From: Bacteroidales bacterium
Lineage (GTDB): Bacteria > Bacteroidota > Bacteroidia > Bacteroidales > Muribaculaceae
Direction of reading: 5' to 3'
Assembly (NCBI GenBank): GCA_004552485.1
Contig: SFOH01000017.1
Span: 1-33,817 of the forward strand
DNA length: 33,817 nucleotides
Both the position numbers and the translations under genes were made by a program. Shown here piece by piece: positions 1 through 8,414 of the stretch. Under the pieces are notes generated by a model. That model was not told the DNA's origin. It worked only from the letters and a program-made list of their open reading frames with translations, and did not search any database. Numbering within the stretch: the stretch's first letter is position 1; each line of letters opens with the position of its first letter.

Positions 1-80
1 CCTCTCCGCTGCCCCTCGACTTGCATGTGTTAAGCCTGTCGCTAGCGTTCATCCTGAGCCAGGATCAAACTCTTCGTTGT
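1..80 (-). rRNA. rrs: 16S ribosomal RNA, 5' end only (partial)
   Basis: Read on the minus strand this is the canonical 16S start: AGAGTTTGATCCTGGCTCAG (61-73 is its first part), then GATGAACGCTAGC and a CACATGCAAGTCGA stretch. The mature 5' end is placed about 7 bases before AGAGTTTG by analogy with E. coli, so 80 is approximate. The rest of the gene lies beyond the left edge. The segment fits Bacteroidales 16S but is too short for a genus assignment. Confidence 0.97.
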
Positions 81-376
81 TGTTTATCTTGTCTTTTTTT
101 TCTTTTTCTTGCAAAAAAGCAAAAAACCAAGACGTCTGTCTTTGTTTATTTGCCTTCACGGCTCCGCGTGCGCTCTCTTTCGAGACGTCGCTGCGGGTCG
201 CTCCGGCCTTTTGCCAGACTGCCTGTTTGTGTCCGTTTCGGTCAGGATGACTCTGTGATTTACTTGGTAGGAAATTGACAGAGATGGCATCGCGGCCCGT
301 GGGCCGCGCCTTCTTGTCTCTTGTACTACTTCGTCTTTATCTATTGTAAATTTTTCAATGTTCTATGTAGCGTTTG
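81..376 (-). other. rRNA operon leader with a perfect palindromic stem
   Basis: About 290 transcribed bases lie between the inferred start site (near 370) and the mature 16S end. I see no coding signal. The clearest structure is cgcggcccgtgggccgcg at 291-308, a perfect inverted repeat that could fold into a GC stem. An A-rich stretch follows on the transcript just before the 16S 5' end (complement of the T-rich 83-115). A role in rRNA processing or antitermination is inference only; I could not find a clear boxA. Confidence 0.6.
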
Positions 377-408
377 CAAAGTTACGGCGTTTTTTCTTAC
401 CAGCCAAA
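377..408 (-). promoter_or_regulatory. rRNA operon promoter
   Basis: On the minus strand TTTG (complement of 405-408) is followed by exactly 20 bases and then TAACTTTG (complement of 377-384). This is a full match to the Bacteroidota primary-sigma consensus of TTTG, 19-21 bases, TAnnTTTG. Transcription should start near 370 and run left into the 16S gene. Confidence 0.85.
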
Positions 409-687
409 TATTTCGGCATTATTTAACACATTTTAACATTGGGACGGAGGGTGAAATCGGGCGAAAGCGAGGGTAACGAGCTGAGGGAGTGGACGCTACG
501 CGTCCAAGAAATTGTTCACGGCTTTTTGGGCTTTAACACAAGGGGACCCAAAGCCGCAGGCTTTGGGCACGGTGCACCGCCGCGAAGGGGAGGCGGCGAG
601 CGGGGCAGAGCGCGGGAGCGAGGCGGCGCGGAGAGCCGGGGCGGCCCGGACACGATGGAGCGGCGCGAGGGGAGGCGGGGAGAGGGG
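409..687. other. Purine-rich intergenic spacer with stem-loops
   Basis: This spacer separates the left-going rRNA promoter from the right-going DUF1460 gene. I see no convincing gene; short open frames here have Arg/Gly/Ala-rich composition typical of chance reading of GC-rich DNA. Two perfect inverted repeats are visible: ggacgc-tac-gcgtcc at 491-505 and cccaaagcc-gca-ggctttggg at 547-567. From about 572 the plus strand becomes strongly purine-rich, ending in G-runs at 669-672, 677-680 and 684-688. Confidence 0.6.
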
Positions 688-719
688 GTTGCGAGATTGG
701 AAGTTTTATAGTAAATTTG
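688..719 (+). promoter_or_regulatory. Probable promoter of the DUF1460 gene
   Basis: GTTG at 688-691, a 20-base spacer, then TAAATTTG at 712-719. The -7 box matches TAnnTTTG fully and the -33 box differs from TTTG at one base. The expected start is near 726, giving an untranslated leader of about 80 bases before 805. A G-run directly abuts the -33 box. Confidence 0.65.
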
Positions 720-804
720 CAGGTGCGTTGCACGAGCGGGCGAGGAACGCCCCGGGTGTTGGCGACGCGTTTAATGTTTTTTCCTTGCTAAGTTTTTTAT
801 TCCT

Positions 805-1731
805 ATGTATATGAATCGTTTTTTGAAGGGTATTCTGATTGCTGCCATAGCGGTTGTTCCGGCTGTTGCGGGAGCGACGGGGCAGAATGAGAATGTGGCG
901 GCCGTCAAGGTTGCCGCCTGCGACCGCGCGGACTTGCCGGGCGTGAACTTCCACGATATGGCCCGCGACACTGTCCGCATCACGGAGCTGCTGAAGAAGG
1001 GCCTGAGAGAGGACACGCGCACTCCGGGGCAGATGGTGGCGCTGATGGGCCGCGAATTTCTGGGTACGCCCTACGTGGCGCATACGCTGGAGGGAAGCAC
1101 GGAGCTGCTTCGCGTGAATCTCGACGAGCTGGACTGCTCGACGTTTATGGAGACGGCTGTTGCGCTGGCGATGACTGTCAACGAGCGTCGCAGCAGCTGG
1201 CATGACTATCTGAGAAATCTGGAGCGCATCCGCTATCGCAGCGGTGTGATGGACGGCTATGCCTCGCGTCTGCACTATGTTGCCGACTGGGTCAGCAACA
1301 ATGTCTACCGCGGCAATGTGCTGGATGCGGCGCTGCTGTTTCCGGACACTGACTATATGGTGAAGACTATCGACTTCATGAGCGAACACCGCAACCTGTA
1401 CCCGGCGCTGGCCGACTCGGCGACGCTCGAGGCCATCAAGCACGTTGAGAACGGTTATGTGAACCACCGTTTTCCGTACATCAAGGCGTCGAGGCTGGGT
1501 CGCCGCGACGTGATGGCGTCGTTCCGCGATGGCGACATGGTGGCATTCATGACGAACATGCGCGGGCTTGACGTTTCGCACTGGGGCATTGTGGTGCTGG
1601 ACAGCGACGGCGTTCCGCACGTGATGCACGCGTCGAGTTCCGGGGGCAAGGTTGTGCTGACGGACGGTTCTCTCGCCGACTTCGTGAAGCGCAACGGCTA
1701 TCCGGGCGTGCGCGTTCTGCGCCTGCGCTGA
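805..1731 (+). CDS. Secreted DUF1460 (NlpC/P60-superfamily) cell-wall hydrolase
   Basis: The 308-residue protein has a cleavable signal peptide (basic start, hydrophobic stretch about residues 8-24) and then a DUF1460 domain, a family related to N-acetylmuramoyl-L-alanine amidases and NlpC/P60 peptidases. The likely catalytic residues are Cys111 in LDCSTF, His259 in SHWGIVV and His275 in HASSSGG, which fits the Cys-His-polar triad of the superfamily. It should cleave peptidoglycan stem peptides or recycled muropeptides in the periplasm. Two start codons lie two codons apart (805 and 811); the shorter form is equally plausible. The gene is monocistronic, with its own promoter upstream and a terminator 31 bases downstream. 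The exact bond cut cannot be read from the sequence. Confidence 0.88.
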   Translation: MYMNRFLKGILIAAIAVVPAVAGATGQNENVAAVKVAACDRADLPGVNFHDMARDTVRITELLKKGLREDTRTPGQMVALMGREFLGTPYVAHTLEGSTELLRVNLDELDCSTFMETAVALAMTVNERRSSWHDYLRNLERIRYRSGVMDGYASRLHYVADWVSNNVYRGNVLDAALLFPDTDYMVKTIDFMSEHRNLYPALADSATLEAIKHVENGYVNHRFPYIKASRLGRRDVMASFRDGDMVAFMTNMRGLDVSHWGIVVLDSDGVPHVMHASSSGGKVVLTDGSLADFVKRNGYPGVRVLRLR

Positions 1732-1762
1732 GGCTCATCCCCCCCCCGAAAAAATACATGCA

Positions 1763-1804
1763 GCCCGTCCCCCGAGACACTCGGAGGACGGGCCATTCTT
1801 TTTA
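1763..1804. terminator. Two-way intrinsic terminator
   Basis: gcccgtcc (1763-1770) pairs with ggacgggc (1786-1793), and ccga/tcgg extends the stem inside. On the plus strand it is followed by ATTCTTTTT. On the minus strand the flank at 1749-1756 (complement of GAAAAAAT) gives a T-run. It sits between the convergent DUF1460 and DUF4252 genes and probably serves both. Confidence 0.85.
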
Positions 1805-1827
1805 GCTAACAGTTGATTAAGGGCGGG

Positions 1828-2394
1828 TTATTTCACCGTGACGGTGTTGGAGGTGGAATCGGGGATGACGATGGTCTCGGAGGGGATGGTCACGCCGGGC
1901 AGGGCCGACTTTGAGTTGCCCTTGTGTGAGCGTTTGTCTTCCTTTCCCTTGATTTCGAACGTGCCCCAGATGCACACGACGTCGACTTCTTCATTGTCGT
2001 CATTATAGATGATCATGTTGGTGATTTTGCCGTCTTCACCGACGTTGCCGTAGATGATGTTTTTCTCTTCACCGTCGTCGTTAATCATGAGTTCTTCGAT
2101 GTTGTTCTTGGCGACATAATCGTTGAGGATTGTCCGTACCTGGGGGAGATACTTTTTGTTATCGACCTGCACCACCTCGATGCCCTTGAGGCCGTCGAGT
2201 GATTTGACGGGCATACGGCTGGAGAGGTTGTTGACGACGGCGGGCGTGCGGGCCATGTTCAGCAGCGCCTTGGAGATGTAGGTTTTCTCAACGCCCTCGG
2301 CGCCGGGCAAGTCTTTGAAAATGCGCGTCTGGGCGCAGGTATTCAGGCCAATCATCAGGCAAAGGGCCAGGAGAAGAGATTTAATTGTTTTCAT
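1828..2394 (-). CDS. DUF4252 domain-containing exported protein
   Basis: A 188-residue protein with a signal peptide (hydrophobic core about residues 6-17, then NTCAQT). The Cys at residue 20 could be a weak lipobox, but LNTC is not a canonical one. The body (about residues 25-155) looks like DUF4252, a Bacteroidota family of unknown function often found beside ECF sigma genes. The C-terminus is a low-complexity Ser/Thr-rich tail. Its start overlaps the stop of the anti-sigma-like gene by 14 bases, so translation is probably coupled. The context suggests an envelope component or target of the sigma system; no enzymatic motif is visible. Confidence 0.8.
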   Translation of the reverse strand: MKTIKSLLLALCLMIGLNTCAQTRIFKDLPGAEGVEKTYISKALLNMARTPAVVNNLSSRMPVKSLDGLKGIEVVQVDNKKYLPQVRTILNDYVAKNNIEELMINDDGEEKNIIYGNVGEDGKITNMIIYNDDNEEVDVVCIWGTFEIKGKEDKRSHKGNSKSALPGVTIPSETIVIPDSTSNTVTVK

Positions 2395-3175
2395 CTTGCA
2401 GTAGGTTTATTGTTTTTAATATGAGTTCGGTTTTGCGGATGGAGTTGTCGGTCGAGACGCTGACGTTGGCCACGGAGAGGTTCAGGAGCGTGGTTGCATT
2501 ATTGATGTGGCGGGCAACGTCGGCGACGGCGCGGTCAGAGCCGCTGCGGACGACTTGGTCAACTTTATCGAGAGAATGAGAGAGGATGCGGGCGGCCTCC
2601 TCGGCATCGGCCTCCCGGTAGCCGTAATCCGTGGGCTTCGGCATGCGGACATTAGCCCGTGGCGCGCGTTTGGGGACGGCGGGAGCTTCGGCGGCGACGG
2701 CGGGAGCTTCGACCGGCTCCTCGGTTTCGACGGCGATGGGGGTGGAGCTCTCCGTGTTCGCCGGGCTCATCATTGCCATTGGAGCGGAGGCGGAGTCTCT
2801 GCCGCCGAGGTTGACTTCGAGCTCTTTGGGCGTGCCCACGCGGAACAGGAGAGCCAGGCATGCGGCGACGGCGGCGGCCCCGGCGACATAGCGCGTCACC
2901 CGGATGAAGCGTTTTCGGCGACGCGCCTGCGCTGTGGCAATGGCCTTATCGACGGCGCGGTCGGCCTCCTCGGCGTCGACGGCGGGGACACTGCCCATGG
3001 CGCGGAATATCTGCGCGTCGGGGCGAAGGTCGGCGGGGATGTCGGCAGTAGGCGTGGCGCAGAAGCAGTCGATGAGGCGCTGCTCGTCGGCGGCGGTGGC
3101 GCTGCCGTCGTACCACTTCTCAAGCAGTGCGCGAACCGCGTCGGCATCTGTGTTATGTATGGCTTCGTTGTTCAT
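2381..3175 (-). CDS. Anti-sigma-factor-like single-pass membrane protein
   Basis: 264 residues. The cytoplasmic N-terminus has the pattern LLEKWYDGSATAADEQRL, seen at the start of many Bacteroidota anti-sigma proteins. A single membrane segment spans about residues 96-112 (YVAGAAAVAACLALLF), followed by an Ala/Pro/Glu-rich periplasmic region (about 130-175) and a helical C-terminal part. The open frame continues upstream to 3310, but that would overlap the sigma gene; the start at 3175 (MNNEAIHN) leaves a 43-base gap and begins the conserved-looking region. It lies between the ECF sigma gene and the DUF4252 gene, the usual place for an anti-sigma factor. No HxxxCxxC zinc motif is present, so the anti-sigma role rests on context and topology. 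Confidence 0.72.
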   Translation of the reverse strand: MNNEAIHNTDADAVRALLEKWYDGSATAADEQRLIDCFCATPTADIPADLRPDAQIFRAMGSVPAVDAEEADRAVDKAIATAQARRRKRFIRVTRYVAGAAAVAACLALLFRVGTPKELEVNLGGRDSASAPMAMMSPANTESSTPIAVETEEPVEAPAVAAEAPAVPKRAPRANVRMPKPTDYGYREADAEEAARILSHSLDKVDQVVRSGSDRAVADVARHINNATTLLNLSVANVSVSTDNSIRKTELILKTINLLQDENN

Positions 3176-3218
3176 AAATCGGGAGTGAGAGAGGAGAATT
3201 ATGTCTATGTTTTTTGAG

Positions 3219-3698
3219 TCAGAGTTGGGAGAGAATTTCGCGAAGGCGCCGGCGTCCGCGGGAGAGAATCTGCCGCACGTTTCCCTCGGAGTAGCGTCCG
3301 GTCTCGGCAATCTCGGCGGAGGAGAAGCCCCGCATACTCATTCGGACGACCGTGCGCTGGGGCTCGGGGAGGAGGTTGACGGCCATGCGCACGCGCTCGA
3401 GGTCGGTGTTCGAGTCGGCGCCGGCGCTGTCGGGCATCTCCGCGATTTCGGTGTCGGAATAGACCGACCGGTGGTGTGAGCGGATGAGCGTGATGCAGCG
3501 GTTGCGGACGGCGGCGATGCAGAGGGCCTGCGGCGAGTGCGAGATTTCAATGTCGCGGCGCCGTTCCCAAAGCGAGACCACCGTGTCCTGAACAGCGTCG
3601 GCGGCTGCCGGCATGTCGCCGTCCAACATCCGTGCTGCTACGGCGAGCATCTGCGAATAGAGGGGCAAAATCTGTTCTTTGAAACGCTGGGAATTCAT
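3219..3698 (-). CDS. ECF-family RNA polymerase sigma factor
   Basis: 159 residues from the ATG at 3698 (MNSQRFKEQ). Region 2 covers about residues 10-75 (AADAVQDTVVSLWERR, the -10 recognition helix area). Region 4 covers about residues 100-155 (LPEPQRTVVRMSMRGFSSAEIAE, then a recognition helix with SEGNVRQILSRGRRRL). The length and two-domain layout are typical of extracytoplasmic-function sigma factors. The open frame extends to 3836, but the extension crosses an ECF-like promoter and stem-loops, so it is not coding. The gene heads a sigma, anti-sigma, DUF4252 cassette. The stimulus and regulon cannot be told from the sequence. Confidence 0.92.
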   Translation of the reverse strand: MNSQRFKEQILPLYSQMLAVAARMLDGDMPAAADAVQDTVVSLWERRRDIEISHSPQALCIAAVRNRCITLIRSHHRSVYSDTEIAEMPDSAGADSNTDLERVRMAVNLLPEPQRTVVRMSMRGFSSAEIAETGRYSEGNVRQILSRGRRRLREILSQL

Positions 3699-3718
3699 CT
3701 TTGGGGTTTGGCTTTCAT

Positions 3719-3750
3719 CTATAAGACGCGAAAAGGGCGGCTTTGTGACA
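3719..3750 (-). promoter_or_regulatory. Candidate ECF-type promoter, probably autoregulated
   Basis: The minus strand reads TGTCACAAAG (complement of 3741-3750) and, downstream, CGTCTTATAG (complement of 3719-3728). The CAC and CGTC cores are 16 bases apart, the usual geometry of ECF promoters (AAC-like -35 and CGTC-like -10). No TAnnTTTG box is seen here. Transcription would start about 14 bases before the sigma gene's ATG. Autoregulation is inferred from its position. Confidence 0.55.
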
Positions 3751-3782
3751 CGCGCCGGCGAATTTTTTTCAGAAAAAGTTTC

Positions 3783-3847
3783 TGTGGGGGTCGGGCGGCA
3801 GTGCACGCCCCCACAAAATAACGGTGCCCGCATCAACTGCGAGCACC
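3783..3847 (-). terminator. Tandem stem-loops between eno and the sigma cassette
   Basis: Two hairpins lie in series. ggtgcccgc (3823-3831) pairs with gcgagcacc (3839-3847), with one G-U-type mismatch. tgtggggg (3783-3790) pairs with cccccaca (3808-3815), and on the minus strand is followed by GAAACTTTTTCTG. They probably back up the eno terminator, insulating the ECF operon from enolase transcription. Confidence 0.55.
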
Positions 3848-3854
3848 GCCCATG

Positions 3855-3887
3855 AAAAAACTAATTCTGATCACGCCCTATGGCGTG
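3855..3887 (-). terminator. Probable eno terminator
   Basis: The minus-strand stem CACGCC-atag-GGCGTG (3872-3887) starts 11 bases past the eno stop codon. A T-run (complement of 3855-3860) follows after an 11-base gap, a little far for a classical intrinsic terminator. Confidence 0.55.
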
Positions 3888-3897
3888 CTGTGTATGC

Positions 3898-5193
<1,296 letters not shown>

Positions 5194-5260
5194 ATTGTAT
5201 TGTGTTAAAAGGGGTTAGTTGTAAGTTTTTGGTTATGGAACAGTGTTGCGATTCCAGGTA

Positions 5261-5268
5261 CAAAGGTA
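5261..5268 (-). promoter_or_regulatory. -7 box of the eno promoter
   Basis: The minus strand carries TACCTTTG, a full match to TAnnTTTG, 67 bases before the eno start. No good TTTG is found at the -33 position (closest is TTAG at a 22-base spacing), so only the -7 box is claimed. The untranslated leader would be about 60 bases. Confidence 0.6.
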
Positions 5269-5355
5269 CAGAAAATGTGTGGAATACACGCTAAAAAAAC
5301 GCTAAAAAATGTTGCTGAAACGCGCAAAATGTCAGAAAAGGCGGTCTGCAGGGGC

Positions 5356-5394
5356 AAAAATCAGCGTCAGCCGCCCTTTTCGGGGCGGCTGACG
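5356..5394 (-). terminator. Terminator of the ribosomal protein cluster
   Basis: A 12-bp stem (cgtcagccgccc at 5365-5376 with gggcggctgacg at 5383-5394) is followed on the minus strand by CTGATTTTTG. It lies about 60 bases after the rplQ stop, closes the 33-gene cluster and precedes the eno promoter. Confidence 0.85.
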
Positions 5395-5456
5395 GTGTCT
5401 TTCTCTGACTTTTCAGAGTAAGGATTTATGCTGCGGCTGGTTCCGCGGGGGCGGAA

Positions 5457-5933
5457 TTATTCTGCTGCGGGAGCCTCAGCTGCGGGAGCCTCGGGGGCAG
5501 CGGCGGCTGAAGATTTCTTTCGTGAGCGGCGGGTGGCCTTCTTGGCGGGAGCGTTCTTGTCCTTGAGCATAGCCTCGTTGTAGTCGACGAGCTCGATGAA
5601 GCAGGTCTTGGCGTTGTCGCCCAGACGGTTGCCCATCTTCAGGATACGTGTGTAGCCGCCGGGACGGTCGGCGATTTTCTGTGCCACGCCGTTGAAGAGT
5701 TCCTTGATGGCCTCTTTGTTCTGGAGGTAAGAGAAGACGAGGCGGCGGTTAGCCATGGTGTCTTCTTTGGCACGGTTGATGAGGGGCTCGGCGTAAACGC
5801 GGAGAGCTTTTGCCTTGGCCAGGGTGGTGACAATGCGTTTGTGCATGATCAGCGAGATGGTCATGTTGGCAAGAAGGGCGTCGCGATGAGCTTTTGTACG
5901 GCCGAGGTGGTTGAATTTTTTATTGTGTCGCAT
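5457..5933 (-). CDS. rplQ: 50S ribosomal protein L17
   Basis: 158 residues. The conserved core (RHNKKFNHLGRTKAHRDALL at the start, then IITTLAKAKALR-like helices) covers about residues 1-125 and binds 23S rRNA near the exit tunnel. A basic stretch (KKATRRSRKKSS) and an Ala/Pro/Glu tail of about 20 residues follow; such a tail is common in Bacteroidales L17 and absent from the shorter E. coli form. It is the last gene of the cluster, 6 bases after rpoA, as in most bacteria. Confidence 0.98.
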   Translation of the reverse strand: MRHNKKFNHLGRTKAHRDALLANMTISLIMHKRIVTTLAKAKALRVYAEPLINRAKEDTMANRRLVFSYLQNKEAIKELFNGVAQKIADRPGGYTRILKMGNRLGDNAKTCFIELVDYNEAMLKDKNAPAKKATRRSRKKSSAAAAPEAPAAEAPAAE

Positions 5934-5939
5934 CGTGAT

Positions 5940-6932
5940 TTATTCTTTGTCTAATTTGTATTTTGAGATGTCCATGCCGAAGGACAGGTTCAGGGAAGCC
6001 AGGAAATCATCGAGTTCGGTGAGGCTCTTTTTGCCGAAGTTGCGGAACTTGAGCAGGTCGGTCTTGTTGAATACGACGAGTTCGCCGAGGGTCTCGACTT
6101 CGGCGCTCTTGAGGCAGTTGAGTGCGCGGACGGAGAGGTCCATGTCGGCAAGCTTCGTCTTGAGGAGCTGGCGCATGTGGAGCACTTCTTCGTCGAACTC
6201 GTTCTCGTCCTTCTGCTCGTCGTTCTCGATGGAGATTTTCTCGTCGGAGAAGAGCATGAAGTGGTAGATGAGGATACGGGCTGCTTCTTTGAGGGCTTCC
6301 TTGGGGTGGATTGAGCCGTCGGTGGTGATTTCGAGGGTGAGTTTGTCGTAGTCAGTCTTCTGGTCTACTCGGAAGTTTTCAATGGTGTACTTGACATTCT
6401 TGATGGGGGTGTAGATCGAGTCGATGGCGATGGTCTGGATGTCGGCGTCAGGGATTTCCTGTTCGTCGGCGGGGGTCCAGCCGCGGCCCTTGTTGATTGT
6501 CAGTACGATTGTGAAACTTGCACCGGGATCCAAGTGACAGATTACCAGGTCAGGGTTGAGGACCTGGAACCCGGAGAGCGCTTTGCTGATGTCGCCGGCA
6601 GTGAAGACTTCCTGGCCGGAGACGGTGATTGTGGCTTTCTCGAAATCAGTGCACTCCACGGTTTGTTTGAGGACCACTTTCTTGAGGTTGAGGATGATGT
6701 TAGCCACATCTTCCTTAACGCCGGGGATGGTATCGAACTCATGTTTAACGCCGTCGATGCGGATCGAAGAGATAGCGTAACCCTCGAGGGCCGAGAGAAG
6801 TACGCGACGCAGGGCGTTACCCACGGTGATGCCATAGCCGGGTTCCAGGGGCTTGAACTCAAACTTGCCGAAGTAGTTGTTGGCTTCGAGCATGAGCACT
6901 TTGTCGGGTTTTTGGAATGCTAATATAGCCAT
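5940..6932 (-). CDS. rpoA: DNA-directed RNA polymerase alpha subunit
   Basis: 330 residues. The N-terminal dimerisation domain (to about 230) carries GNALRRVLLSALEG and binds beta and beta'. After a flexible acidic linker (about 230-250), the C-terminal domain shows the two helix-hairpin-helix-like parts SVRALNCLKSAEVETLGEL and LLKFRNFGKKSLTEL, which bind upstream DNA and activators. The length is normal. It lies 21 bases after rpsD and 6 before rplQ in the alpha-operon position. Confidence 0.99.
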   Translation of the reverse strand: MAILAFQKPDKVLMLEANNYFGKFEFKPLEPGYGITVGNALRRVLLSALEGYAISSIRIDGVKHEFDTIPGVKEDVANIILNLKKVVLKQTVECTDFEKATITVSGQEVFTAGDISKALSGFQVLNPDLVICHLDPGASFTIVLTINKGRGWTPADEQEIPDADIQTIAIDSIYTPIKNVKYTIENFRVDQKTDYDKLTLEITTDGSIHPKEALKEAARILIYHFMLFSDEKISIENDEQKDENEFDEEVLHMRQLLKTKLADMDLSVRALNCLKSAEVETLGELVVFNKTDLLKFRNFGKKSLTELDDFLASLNLSFGMDISKYKLDKE

Positions 6933-6953
6933 GGATCTGGTTGGTGTTAATGA

Positions 6954-7559
6954 TTATTTGGAGTAGAGCTCCACGATGAGCTGTTCCTTGATGTTTTCGG
7001 GGATGTCCTCGCGGGCGGGGACGTGGAGGAACTTACCGGCTTTCACGGTCTCGTCCCACTCAATCCAGGGATACTTGGTGTGGTTGAAACCGGCGAGAGC
7101 GTCGCCGATGACTTCCAGTGATTTGGACTTCTCGCGGACGCCGACAACGTCGCCGGGCTGAACCTGATAGGAGGGAATGTTCACGACGGCACCGTTGACG
7201 GTGACGTGGCGGTGGAGCACCAGCTGGCGGGCGGCGGCACGGGTGGGAGCCACGCCCAGGCGGTAAACTACGTTGTCGAGACGGCTCTCGAGCAGCTGCA
7301 GGAGGATTTCACCGGTGATACCCTTCATTGAAGAAGCCTTCTCGAAGAGGTTGCGGAACTGTTTCTCGAGCACGCCGTAGGTGTATTTGGCTTTCTGCTT
7401 CTCACGGAGCTGGATGCCGTACTCGGAGGTTTTGCGACGGCGGTTCTGGCCGTGCTGGCCGGGGGGGAAGTTGCGTCTCTGGAGCACTTTGTCCGGGCCG
7501 AAAATGGGCTCGCCGAATTTACGGGCGATTTTGGTTTTTGGACCTGTATATCTTGCCAT
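6954..7559 (-). CDS. rpsD: 30S ribosomal protein S4
   Basis: 201 residues. It binds 16S rRNA early in 30S assembly. The N-terminal part (MARYTGPKTKIARKFGEP, then PPGQHGQ) has no cysteines, so it is the zinc-free form. The S4 RNA-binding domain spans about residues 93-155 (SRLDNVVYRLG, VLHRHVTVNG). Unlike the usual tight spacing, rpsD is separated from rpsK by 447 bp of non-coding DNA. S4 represses its own operon in several bacteria, so a regulatory leader here is a reasonable but unproven idea. Confidence 0.99.
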   Translation of the reverse strand: MARYTGPKTKIARKFGEPIFGPDKVLQRRNFPPGQHGQNRRRKTSEYGIQLREKQKAKYTYGVLEKQFRNLFEKASSMKGITGEILLQLLESRLDNVVYRLGVAPTRAAARQLVLHRHVTVNGAVVNIPSYQVQPGDVVGVREKSKSLEVIGDALAGFNHTKYPWIEWDETVKAGKFLHVPAREDIPENIKEQLIVELYSK

Positions 7560-8006
7560 TTTTTATCAATCAGTTTGTTTGGAGTGAGCTGTTTCCGAAG
7601 GTGTCCGTGCCGCTCCGTTCCGGGCGTCGGCCACAGGGGGTGGGCCGGCGGCGGGGGAGAATCCCTTGTGACGCTCTGACGGGGGTTGCCTGCGGGGCTT
7701 TATGCAGCCGCGACCATAGAGAGGTGATTTACGTATGGTCTTTGTGCCGGGCGGGCCGGGCCGTCGAGAGCTGTGTCAGTGTGCGCTGTTGTGCGCTGCT
7801 GGCACGAAGGCTTTGGTTTCTGGTCCCGCCGTGGGGCCTCGGAGGCCGGGGGCGGGGTTGTCACTTCAGTTGGTGGTTTGGGTTGATTAATTTACTAAAA
7901 GAGGGGTTGCTGAAAGCAGGAGTGAATGGGGTCTCAGTCGGGGGTGCGACGGCGCCGGGGGCGTCTGCGACGCGGGGCGGCGTTGACCGGGTTCACTGAA
8001 TTGATA
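7560..8006 (-). other. 447-bp structured gap between rpsK and rpsD
   Basis: No plausible gene is seen on either strand; the longest frame is antisense, overlaps rpsD and is rich in Cys, Gly and Arg. Visible elements are an inverted repeat gaccata/tatggtc (7712-7718 and 7734-7740), the near-perfect palindrome ggcctcggaggcc (7835-7847) and a direct repeat gtgcgctg at 7781 and 7791. The minus strand is very C-rich. I found no TAnnTTTG box. The gap may be a long leader for rpsD. Confidence 0.5.
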
Positions 8007-8396
8007 TTAAACGCGGCGGCGTTTGGGAGGACGGCAGCCGTTGTGGGGCAGCGGAGTGACGTCGATGATTTCGACAACTTCGATGCCGGCGCCATGGATA
8101 GTGCGGATGGCGCTCTCGCGGCCGTTACCGGGACCTTTGACATAAGCCTTCACCTTGCGCAGGCCCAGGTCGTAAGCGGTCTTGGCGCAGTCCTGAGCGG
8201 CCATCTGTGCGGCGTAGGGAGTGTTCTTTTTGCTGCCGCGGAAGCCCATCTTGCCGGCTGATGACCAGGAGATGACTTGTCCTTCTGAATTGGCGAGGCA
8301 GACAATGATGTTATTGAAAGATGAGTGAACGTGAAGCTGTCCTTCGGCGGACACTTTGACGTTTCTCTTCTTAGCTGCAACTGTTTTTTTTGCCAT
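8007..8396 (-). CDS. rpsK: 30S ribosomal protein S11
   Basis: 129 residues. It forms part of the 30S platform near the E site. Family marks are HVHSSFNNIIV near residue 21, GFRGSKKNTPYAAQ mid-protein, and the C-terminal end PHNGCRPPKRRRV. The length is normal. It follows rpsM by 18 bases, the conserved order. Confidence 0.99.
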   Translation of the reverse strand: MAKKTVAAKKRNVKVSAEGQLHVHSSFNNIIVCLANSEGQVISWSSAGKMGFRGSKKNTPYAAQMAAQDCAKTAYDLGLRKVKAYVKGPGNGRESAIRTIHGAGIEVVEIIDVTPLPHNGCRPPKRRRV

Positions 8397-8414
8397 ATCG
8401 GGTGGTTAATTTTT

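Noticed and set aside
706..1629. A 307-codon minus-strand frame opposite the DUF1460 gene
   Set aside because: The plus strand has a signal peptide and catalytic residues; the minus frame is His/Arg/Val-rich and crosses the promoter.
3699..3836. N-terminal extension of the ECF sigma protein
   Set aside because: The extra 46 codons cross an ECF-type promoter and a stem-loop, and the encoded residues do not resemble sigma region 2.
7328..7999. A 223-codon plus-strand frame across rpsD and the rpsK-rpsD gap
   Set aside because: It is antisense to rpsD for over 200 bases, is very rich in Cys, Gly and Arg, and has no domain. High GC content on this strand keeps stops rare.
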